Source of the DNA: Rhodospirillaceae bacterium
GTDB lineage: Bacteria > Pseudomonadota > Alphaproteobacteria > SP197
Direction of reading: 5' to 3'
DNA: 21,981 bases
Assembly (NCBI GenBank): GCA_018700655.1
Contig: JABIUG010000379.1
Location: 1-21,981 of the forward strand
Position numbers and translations under genes: made by a program. The notes beneath the pieces are model-generated. The model was not told the DNA's origin and made no database searches. It saw only the letters and a program-made list of their open reading frames with translations. Positions 15,971 to 21,981 of this stretch are shown piece by piece (within the stretch, counting starts at the first letter, position 1; each line of letters starts with the position of its first letter).

Positions 15971-17494
15971 ATGCTCCCTGCCCCTGTGCTTCGTCTGCAT
16001 GCCAAGGACAATGTGCTGATCGCTACCCGGGCAGTGGCGGCAGAAACATCTCTTGCCGACTTTGACCTTGTTACCCGTCAGGATATCCCTGCCGGTCACA
16101 AGGTTGCCGTGTCTGCGATTCCCATCGGGCAGCCGATACGCAAGTTCAGCCAGATCATCGGGTTTGCTTCGGTTGATATCGCGCCCGGCGGTCATGTCCA
16201 TGTCCACAACTGCGCCATGGGCAATTTTGAGCGCGACTATGCGGTCGGCGCGGATGTCCGCAACATCGGTGTTTTGGCCCCGGCCGATCAGGCGACCTTC
16301 GAGGGATATGTTCGGCCCGATGGCCGGGTCGGCACACGGAATTACCTGGCGATCATGCCTTCGGTGAACTGTTCGGCCAGCGTCGTGCGCGCGATTGCCG
16401 ATGCCTTCAATGCCGGTGGTGAGCTTGATGCCTTCCCCAACATCGATGGTGTCGTGGGGTTCACCCATGGCGGCGGCTGCGGGCAAAACTCTCATCCTGA
16501 TTCCATGACCAACATGCATCGCGTGCTGTGGGGTTTTGCACGCCATCCCAATGTCGCGGGCGCTCTTCTGGTAGGGCTTGGCTGCGAAGCCAACCAGATC
16601 AGTTTCCTGCTCGATGCCTATGGGCCTGAAAGCACGGCTGGTTTTCGCACCATGAACATCCAGACCACCGGGGGAACACGAGCCACGGTGGAAGAAGGCA
16701 TTCGCCTTATCCGCGAGATGTTGCCTGACGCCAACGCGGTGGCGCGCGAACGTGTCTGCGCCAGCCATCTCACTGTCGCGCTGCAATGTGGTGGTTCCGA
16801 CGGTTATTCCGGCATCACCGCCAACCCCGCATTGGGTTCGGCGATCGACCGGCTGGTTGAACATGGCGGCACGGGGATTCTAGCTGAAACGCCCGAGATC
16901 TATGGCGCCGAACATCTGCTCACCCGTCGCGCGGTATCGCCTGAAGTTGCCGAAAAACTGCTCGAACGGATCCGTTGGTGGGAGGATTATGCCGGGGGCG
17001 GGCACAATCTCAACAACAACCCATCACCGGGCAACAAGGATGGCGGCCTCACCACCATTCTCGAGAAGTCCCTGGGTGCGGCGGCCAAGGGCGGCACGAC
17101 CAATCTGGTCGATGTCTACCGTTATGGCGAACCGATCACCAAGAAGGGTTTTGTCTTCATGGATTCCCCGGGCTACGACCCCTGCTCGATCACCGGCCAG
17201 GTCGCCTCGGGCGCCAACATCGTTTGTTTCACGACCGGCCGGGGATCGGTCTATGGCTGCAAACCCGCGCCATCGATCAAACTCGCGACCAACACCGCGA
17301 TGTTCACGCGCATGGAAGAGGATATGGACGTCAACTGCGGCCAGATTGCCGACGGCGAACAAAGTGTCGCCCGAAAGGGAGAGGAAATCTTTCAGCTCAT
17401 CCTCGATGTCGCTTCCGGCAAAGCCTCCAAGAGCGAGGCCCTTGGCTTCGGCGATAACGAATTCATGCCCTGGGAAGTCGGTCCGGTACTCTAG
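15971..17494 (+). CDS. UxaA-family hydrolyase (altronate/galactarate dehydratase-like)
   Basis: A 507-residue full-length UxaA-type protein. Residues about 1-75 form the small SAF domain (VLRLHAKDNVLIAT, then PAGHKVAV), and the large catalytic domain begins near FEGYVRPDGRVGTRNYLAI. Conserved motifs include THGGGCGQ, LQCGGSDGYSGITANPALG and SPGYDPCSITGQVASGANIVCFTTGRGSVYGC (shown here only as family landmarks). Relatives dehydrate sugar acids such as altronate and galactarate, using iron. ATG 15971 is chosen over GTG/ATG options in the longer frame to 15917 because the SAF domain starts there. The stop codon shares CTAG with the stop of the converging oxidoreductase gene. The sugar acid used is unknown. 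Confidence 0.9.
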   Translation: MLPAPVLRLHAKDNVLIATRAVAAETSLADFDLVTRQDIPAGHKVAVSAIPIGQPIRKFSQIIGFASVDIAPGGHVHVHNCAMGNFERDYAVGADVRNIGVLAPADQATFEGYVRPDGRVGTRNYLAIMPSVNCSASVVRAIADAFNAGGELDAFPNIDGVVGFTHGGGCGQNSHPDSMTNMHRVLWGFARHPNVAGALLVGLGCEANQISFLLDAYGPESTAGFRTMNIQTTGGTRATVEEGIRLIREMLPDANAVARERVCASHLTVALQCGGSDGYSGITANPALGSAIDRLVEHGGTGILAETPEIYGAEHLLTRRAVSPEVAEKLLERIRWWEDYAGGGHNLNNNPSPGNKDGGLTTILEKSLGAAAKGGTTNLVDVYRYGEPITKKGFVFMDSPGYDPCSITGQVASGANIVCFTTGRGSVYGCKPAPSIKLATNTAMFTRMEEDMDVNCGQIADGEQSVARKGEEIFQLILDVASGKASKSEALGFGDNEFMPWEVGPVL

Positions 17495-18462
17495 CTCCTC
17501 AGAATCGCCTCGATCATGCGCTGGACATCAAGGCCCTCGCGCAGGGTCGCCATGGCATGGACACCTCCGGCCAACAGCGCATCCAGGCTATCGAGCTGTG
17601 CCTGGGCCGCAGCAAGGCGGGCACCGGCGGGGTCATAGGGTCGGTTGCGCGCGTGCTCTCGCCAGGTGCGATCGGCTGCCATTTCTTCCAGGCCGTACCA
17701 GTCGAACAGGCGCAGGGCGCCACGCTCGCCGGTAACAGTCCAATGCACAACTTCGGTCGCGCCGGCTTCGACCCTTCCGCGCACATGAACGGGAACCCCG
17801 CCCGCCTTGACTCTGATGTCGGCAGCGGTCTCGGCACCTTGGGCATCGTCCGGCCAGGTGATATCGGCATGAACCAGTTCGAGCGGCCCCAACAAACGGC
17901 GTGCCAGAAACAGCTTGTGGGTGACAACTTCGCGCACGAAACCGCCCTGTGCCCGTTTACACAGCCAGGCCGCGGCGATTTGCCAGCTTTCGGGCCATTG
18001 CGGAAACACGATCTCGACGCTGACCTGTTCGATCGCTCCGATGCGCCCGTTATCGAGCTCCCGGGCCAGAGCCACGGCAGCTGGAGCAGAGGCGTGGGGA
18101 AAGTTCATGGCTGCGGGATGGCCGTCACGTTCGATGCGTTCGACAACAGCACGCGCGGCAACGTCATCGAGCGCCAGGGGCTTTTCGCAGAACACCGCCT
18201 TGCCTTGTTCACAGGCAAGCTCGATGTAATCCAGATGGCTCGAAGGTGGTGAGGCGATATAGACGCAGGCGATATCGGGAAACGCAGTAACTTCGTCAAC
18301 GCTCCCTGCACGGATCAAACCGGGTGAGGTATCCAGCGCCCGCTCCAACGCTGCATCAGAGGGGTCCCATGCGATGACAGCGTCGAGCCCATGATGACGC
18401 CCGATCTGGCCCAGCATGCGCGCGCCCATCACTCCCAGTCCGATCACGCCGATTCCTGCCAT
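17491..18462 (-). CDS. Gfo/Idh/MocA-family NAD(P)-dependent oxidoreductase
   Basis: A 323-residue protein opening with the Rossmann motif IGVIGLGVMGARML (GxGxxG), followed by the family's EKP signature in AVFCEKPLALD near residue 95 and a C-terminal alpha/beta substrate domain. These enzymes oxidise or reduce sugars, inositols and related polyols. ATG 18462 is preferred over ATG 18489 because GAGGGA sits 6 bases before it. It lies 45 bases after the DMT transporter gene on the same strand and ends tail-to-tail with the UxaA-type gene. The trio looks like a sugar-acid utilisation set; the substrate is inferred only at that level. Confidence 0.88.
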   Translation of the reverse strand: MAGIGVIGLGVMGARMLGQIGRHHGLDAVIAWDPSDAALERALDTSPGLIRAGSVDEVTAFPDIACVYIASPPSSHLDYIELACEQGKAVFCEKPLALDDVAARAVVERIERDGHPAAMNFPHASAPAAVALARELDNGRIGAIEQVSVEIVFPQWPESWQIAAAWLCKRAQGGFVREVVTHKLFLARRLLGPLELVHADITWPDDAQGAETAADIRVKAGGVPVHVRGRVEAGATEVVHWTVTGERGALRLFDWYGLEEMAADRTWREHARNRPYDPAGARLAAAQAQLDSLDALLAGGVHAMATLREGLDVQRMIEAILRS

Positions 18463-18507
18463 CACAATTCCCTCTTGTGGCCGCCACATGCTCGACAGTG
18501 TTGCCCG

Positions 18508-19440
18508 TTAGCCTGGTTTCTCTGCATTTTCCATGGGTGGGAGTTGGCCAACAGGCCCTTGCGAACGGTTCATCGCAACTTCGACGATGCCGGCCAGAAC
18601 AACCAGGGTCGTACCAATTGCTTCACGCCAGCCAAAGGGTTCATCGGTCAAAAGTGCTGCGCTGATCACACCGACCACGAGTTCGGAAAGGATCAGGATA
18701 CCGAAGATTCCGGTCCCGATCTGTTGCGGGGCCCAGAAGACAAAAGCGGTTGTCGGAAGCACGAACACCACCACGAGGACCAGCAGAAACGGCAGGTTCG
18801 CCTCGATCGCGTCGAGCGTTGGGATGGTTCCGATCACATCTGACATGAAGGGATACTGGAAAGCAGACGATACGATGCAAAACACGACAACCATGAAGAG
18901 GAGCGGAAAGACATCCTGGGGTTGATCGATCTCTGTTCTCACCGCCCCGGCCGCGATCAACACGCCCCCGAACAGACCAAACCAGTCGCCCAGTTGTGAC
19001 GGCACAGGCAGCCCAACGTCGAGCCCGACCGCGATCCAGACACCACTCAACGCCAGGGTGATGCTCACCGCACGCGGCCGGGCCGGGCGCCGTTTCAGAA
19101 AGACGACTTCGAAGAGCGTGGCCCACAAAGGGGCCAGGTAGAAAAACACCAGAGCCCGAACGACGTCGGTGAGGAGGAACGAGTTCGCGTAGAACATCGC
19201 ACCGCTGCCAAGCAACACACCACAGGCCCAGTATCGCAAGCCGATCTGCTGGCCTTTCATCAGGCGCCAGATTGCGATCGGCAGCAGTACGGCCAGACAG
19301 ATCAGCCATTGCGCCACGGTGCCCCAGCCGCCGGTCATACCGGCCTCGACCAGCAGCCGTTGCGGCAACCAGTAAAGGCCCCAGCAACCGGCTGAGACAA
19401 ACACGAAAAAGCAGATCAGGATGAAACGTGGATGACGCAA
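18508..19440 (-). CDS. EamA/DMT-family transporter, TTG start
   Basis: A 310-residue, very hydrophobic protein with about ten membrane segments in two EamA repeats. Visible segments include FILICFFVFVSAGCWGLYWLP at the start, then ALVFFYLAPLWATLFEVVFL, matching the first-repeat end. The second repeat carries GIFGILILSELVVGVISAALL (families' penultimate helix). EamA members move small metabolites across the inner membrane. The start is TTG at 19440: GGAG lies exactly 6 bases before it and no ATG occurs until well into the first helices. It is followed after 45 bases by the Gfo/Idh/MocA gene, probably as one operon. The cargo is unknown. Confidence 0.85.
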   Translation of the reverse strand: MRHPRFILICFFVFVSAGCWGLYWLPQRLLVEAGMTGGWGTVAQWLICLAVLLPIAIWRLMKGQQIGLRYWACGVLLGSGAMFYANSFLLTDVVRALVFFYLAPLWATLFEVVFLKRRPARPRAVSITLALSGVWIAVGLDVGLPVPSQLGDWFGLFGGVLIAAGAVRTEIDQPQDVFPLLFMVVVFCIVSSAFQYPFMSDVIGTIPTLDAIEANLPFLLVLVVVFVLPTTAFVFWAPQQIGTGIFGILILSELVVGVISAALLTDEPFGWREAIGTTLVVLAGIVEVAMNRSQGPVGQLPPMENAEKPG

Positions 19441-20176
19441 TGAAGACTCCTACGCGTACATCGCGCTTCCATTGGGCTGGATACGTAGCCTTAATTGAAT
19501 TCCAGAGGAAGTTTGACGCTTCACTGAAGGGCGGCGAGAAGATGACGCCCGCGCTATCAGACCGTTTTGAAAAGCCCGCACGAGCGCTTTGGCCACATTC
19601 AGAAACCGCTGGCCGTCGCCCCATGGTTGGCGGTCGCTCACAGCAACAGTTGATCGTTCCGCACAACGATCCAATCACCAACGAGCGAACCCCCTGATGA
19701 TCAATCGCTCAACGACACTCGCAAAGCTTCAACAGTGCAGCAGACGGCACGACGCGATGATCGTTGCCTGAGCCTCACAAGCTTGAGGCCCCATACCGTC
19801 ACCTGCAGTTGCCATATCGAATGCAGGGGTCAGGTCCGTCAGTTCATCACTGTCAGAACCGTGGACGGGCACAACGGCTGTGCCGACCAGATCCGTGAAG
19901 GAAGCTTGCATGGGTCTTACTCCTCAGGGGATTGGGTCCTACTTCTCCCGCACACGCACCCAAGGACTCCAGAAGGCACGTCAGGCTGCGCCAAGTACAA
20001 CATGCCCGTTCGGAGTGTGTCCAGATCAGTCCAGGGGTCGGCCCGATCCATCAGACACCAACCGCGGCGGCGGACCACCAGCAGCCGATCTTGTCTTCCT
20101 TCACCGGGGCAACTGTGTCGATGCAATGTTTCATGCGTTAATAATCGCAGGTGCATGTCGCAGGGGAGCCAGGAAC
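19441..20176. other. gene-poor stretch, 736 bases
   Basis: Between the DMT gene (minus) and the AA_synth gene (plus) I see no recognisable gene. Long plus-strand frames here, including the one that continues into the AA_synth gene from 19880, have no family-like sequence. It contains one short minus ORF with a strong ribosome site (19729-19911), a hairpin GCCTCA/TGAGGC at 19772-19789, and a 6/8 dyad TGCGTTAATAATCGCA at 20134-20149, which may be an operator for the AA_synth gene. It may be gene-decay remnant. Confidence 0.5.
19729..19911 (-). CDS. short hypothetical ORF with strong ribosome site
   Basis: A 60-residue ORF starting at ATG 19911. GAGGAG (19925-19920) lies 8 bases before it, the best Shine-Dalgarno match in this gap. 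The product has no membrane segment, is mildly acidic in its first half (GSDSDELTDLTPAFD), and ends with a cysteine-containing tail (ASCRLLHC). I do not recognise it. It could be the 5' end of a decayed gene or a small protein; the length alone does not rule out chance. Confidence 0.3.
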   Translation of the reverse strand: MQASFTDLVGTAVVPVHGSDSDELTDLTPAFDMATAGDGMGPQACEAQATIIASCRLLHC

Positions 20177-20722
20177 ATGAACGTCCGCAAGACCGTGCTG
20201 ATCAAGGAAACCATTGAGGCCGACGGGGTTGGCAGGCCGTGCGACCCGATTACGCGGGTCGCCGCTCTGGCGGTCATCGCAAACCCTTTTGCCGGACGTT
20301 TTGTCGAGGACCTGTCGCCGCTTTTCGACATCGGAGGTGAACTCGGCGAACGGCTGATGACAGAGGCTGTAACAATGCTGGCGGGCGCGCCGGTCAGCTA
20401 TGGCAAGGCAGCCATTTTCGGCGTTGCCGGCGACATGGAACACGGTGGAGCGGCAATCCACCCGAAGCTGGGCAAGCCGATGCGCTCGACCGTTGGAGGT
20501 GGCAAATCACTGATCCCCTCGAACGTGAAGGTCGCAGGCGCAGGCGTGGCCATCGACCTGCCGCTGGGTCACAAGGACGAAGCCTGGTCGTTCGACCATT
20601 TCGACACCATGACGGTGATGATCGCCGATGCGCCACGCCCCGATGAAATCGTGGTGTGCATGGCTGTCTCCGACGGCGCCAGGCCCCATCCCCGGGTAGG
20701 CAGCGAACCGGTCGCAGACTGA
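20177..20722 (+). CDS. AA_synth (DUF1185) family protein
   Basis: A 181-residue protein of the family named amino acid synthesis (DUF1185). Family-like segments are MNVRKTVLIKETIEADG, PITRVAALAVIANPFAGRF, GAPVSYGKAAIFGVAGDMEH, HPKLGKPMRSTVGGGKSLIPS and the end DEIVVCMAVSDGARPHPRVG. Its biochemical role is not established despite the name. ATG 20177 has GGGGAG about 8 bases upstream, and homology starts at once; the longer frame to 19880 is rejected. Members are often beside amidohydrolase, transporter or oxygenase genes in catabolic loci. Here it leads a plus-strand run with two hydroxylase-type genes. Confidence 0.85.
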   Translation: MNVRKTVLIKETIEADGVGRPCDPITRVAALAVIANPFAGRFVEDLSPLFDIGGELGERLMTEAVTMLAGAPVSYGKAAIFGVAGDMEHGGAAIHPKLGKPMRSTVGGGKSLIPSNVKVAGAGVAIDLPLGHKDEAWSFDHFDTMTVMIADAPRPDEIVVCMAVSDGARPHPRVGSEPVAD

Positions 20723-20804
20723 GGCCGGAACATGTGCAAGGCCATCGTCGCCTGCTACGTTATGAGCATCGAAGTCATCGCCGGAAGGCCTGCCTGGAGA
20801 TCCC

Positions 20805-21536
20805 ATGTCGCTTGACAGCGCAAGGCCAGACGTCGCGATCCGGCGTCTGGCGATGCTCTCGGACGCCGAGTGCCGCGCAATCCGGGACCAGGTCCACGCG
20901 CTGCGCCCGGATTGGACGGCCAGGGATTCGCGGCTGCCCTTCCATACCCTCGGTTCGGCTTCGTATCTCGATGCTCCGGCTGGCCGGTTCGAGACCTATT
21001 CGGCGGCGGCCGGCCGCACCAACGCGATTCTCGGTGAACACTTCGCACCGCTTCTGGATCGGCTCCGCGCCACACTCGAACCCGTGCTTGGCGGCCCCGT
21101 CCGCCACGATCCCCGGCTGGCCCTGCCCGGATTTCACGTCTTTCTGGCCGACCCCGCATTCACCCGGCCCGTCGCCGATGTTCACTACGATCTCCAGTTC
21201 GAGCACCTGGACTGGTCGCCACACGACCCGATCGAACCCAGACGCCAGCTCTCTATGACGCTTGCCATCCGCCTGCCGCACGCGGGCGCCGGGCTTCGCG
21301 TCTGGGACATCGATCGCCGCCACCTTGATACGCTCTCAGCCGACGAGCGCAGTGCGCACATGCAGCGCAACCACACCGCAAAGGTCCACGACTACCGGAC
21401 CGGCGAACTGGCGCTGCATTCCGGCTATCTCCTTCACCAGATCGAACCGGCGCGCGGCTACCGCGAGGACGACGAACGCATCACACTTCAGGCTCACGCC
21501 ATGCCGGCCGGCGACGGCTGGATCCTCTACTGGTAG
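20805..21536 (+). CDS. 2-oxoglutarate/Fe(II)-dependent oxygenase-like protein
   Basis: A 243-residue protein with the double-stranded beta-helix metal triad of 2-oxoglutarate oxygenases: H127-Y-D129 in VADVHYDLQ and H211 in SGYLLHQIEP. R225 with T227 (ERITLQAH) follows at the right distance to bind 2-oxoglutarate. Such enzymes hydroxylate amino-acid side chains, peptides or small metabolites in the cytoplasm. GGAG lies 5-6 bases before the ATG. It starts 82 bases after the AA_synth gene and is followed after 17 bases by another hydroxylase-type ORF. The exact subfamily and substrate are not recognised. Confidence 0.75.
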   Translation: MSLDSARPDVAIRRLAMLSDAECRAIRDQVHALRPDWTARDSRLPFHTLGSASYLDAPAGRFETYSAAAGRTNAILGEHFAPLLDRLRATLEPVLGGPVRHDPRLALPGFHVFLADPAFTRPVADVHYDLQFEHLDWSPHDPIEPRRQLSMTLAIRLPHAGAGLRVWDIDRRHLDTLSADERSAHMQRNHTAKVHDYRTGELALHSGYLLHQIEPARGYREDDERITLQAHAMPAGDGWILYW

Positions 21537-21553
21537 CTGTGGCCCCGAACACG

Positions 21554-21832
21554 ATGAGTCACCAGGCCCTGCCCCCGACTGACCGACTGCCCTTCATCGG
21601 CGAACTCGAGGCACGGGCGTCAGCCATTCGCGACGAATACCTCCACCTCGAGCACGACCTCTTCGCCGCATGGCCCGAAACTGAACTCTACGACACCGGC
21701 TGGGAGGTATTCGGCTTCCACTTCCTGGGCAAGCGACGGAATCTCAACTGCCCTTGCCGAGTGGCGCGAGCTTTCTGCGGCATGACGGGCGCCAGATGGC
21801 CGATCTTCCTAGACCCGTTTGTTTTAGTCTGA
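21554..21832 (+). pseudogene. aspartyl/asparaginyl beta-hydroxylase-like fragment, truncated
   Basis: The 92-residue frame resembles the N-terminal part of bacterial aspartyl/asparaginyl beta-hydroxylase-domain proteins: LPFIGELEARASAIRDE, then AAWPETELYDTGWEVFGFHFLGKR, then N..CP and a GMTGARWPIF segment like the family's PGxxxAxFSxL. It then stops at 21832, before the iron-binding histidines and 2-oxoglutarate arginine that come later in the family. A different frame is open from 21685 to the window edge. It is either a truncated gene, a frameshifted one, or a recombined junction. ATG 21554 has no clear ribosome site; a GTG at 21539 is the alternative. Confidence 0.5.
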
Positions 21833-21981
21833 CACCACCTGAAGGAAAGTCCTATCTGGTTCCGAACAGCTATCACATCGTTCGCTTCGACGGCCCGGAT
21901 GAGGCCTTCAGGATTCATCTTCCCGAGACCGAGCTGAACCGGATCGAGCCCGTTTATCTCTCCTTGGGAATTGATAAGACC
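21796..21981 (+). CDS. unrecognised ORF, 3' end outside window
   Basis: The frame beginning at ATG 21796 stays open for 62 codons to the window edge and overlaps the hydroxylase fragment by 37 bases. The protein-like text (SLTPPEGKSYLVPNSYHIVRF, FRIHLPETELNRIEPVYLSLG in parts) looks natural for coding DNA, but I do not recognise a family. The frame is open from 21685, so it may instead be the tail of the disrupted hydroxylase gene read after a shift. Confidence 0.35.
   Translation, partial: MADLPRPVCFSLTPPEGKSYLVPNSYHIVRFDGPDEAFRIHLPETELNRIEPVYLSLGIDKT

Noticed and set aside
19880..20176. Upstream extension of the AA_synth frame
   Set aside because: Family homology begins at ATG 20177, which has a good ribosome site; the extra 99 codons have no family resemblance.
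1..21981. CRISPR arrays, tRNA or rRNA genes, intact insertion sequences
   Set aside because: No regular direct repeats, cloverleaf-like stretch, rRNA landmark or transposase motif was seen by eye.

Overview
The window is GC-rich bacterial DNA that is almost entirely protein-coding. Catabolic enzyme genes are packed with 1-20 base overlaps. The gene families present (III-type CoA transferases, non-pyrrolysine MttB, two-subunit aconitase X, AA_synth/DUF1185, UxaA, a YbaL-type antiporter) suggest a heterotrophic alphaproteobacterium that uses many small organic compounds. That placement is inference; no rRNA, tRNA or other phylogenetic marker is present. I saw no CRISPR array, prophage or intact insertion sequence.

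Layout. (1) 1-4306: a DadA-like flavin oxidoreductase, cut by the window edge on the minus strand, diverges from a plus-strand operon. That operon holds a homocysteine S-methyltransferase homologue, a canonical class III CoA transferase and a second CoA transferase whose two halves are in swapped order. (2) 11238-4382, minus strand: secreted cytochrome c, sulfatase, aconitase X large subunit, aconitase X swivel subunit, then a 16-bp perfect palindrome with a central CG (typical of LacI-family operators), then an AhpD-like protein, an MttB-family methyltransferase and a LacI regulator. (3) 11239-13432: a small membrane-protein ORF with a terminator, then a YbaL-type CPA2 antiporter with a structured leader. 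(4) 15770-13416, minus: an MscS-family channel gene broken by three single-base frameshifts, each at a G/C homopolymer, and carrying an internal duplication of its periplasmic region. (5) 15971-19440: a UxaA-type dehydratase (plus) that converges, sharing a CTAG, on a Gfo/Idh/MocA oxidoreductase and a DMT exporter (minus). (6) 19441-20176: a gene-poor stretch. (7) 20177-end: an AA_synth protein, a 2OG-Fe(II) oxygenase, a truncated aspartyl/asparaginyl hydroxylase fragment and an unrecognised ORF running off the edge.

How the genes may work together (inference). Regions 1 and 2 look like one catabolic locus for an N-methylated, possibly sulfate-esterified, amino-acid-like substrate. The sulfatase would remove sulfate, the MttB homologue would demethylate, aconitase X would dehydrate a hydroxy-acid or 3-hydroxyproline-like intermediate, and the flavin oxidoreductase and CoA transferases would feed the carbon skeleton onward. 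The methyl group could go towards homocysteine, but no corrinoid protein is visible in the window. The LacI protein probably autoregulates through the palindrome at 7484-7499. No substrate can be read from the sequence. Several enzymes carry unusual active-site residues (sulfatase CGGSR, methyltransferase Cys-to-His, AhpD-like CxxA), so the locus may be a diverged, undescribed pathway.
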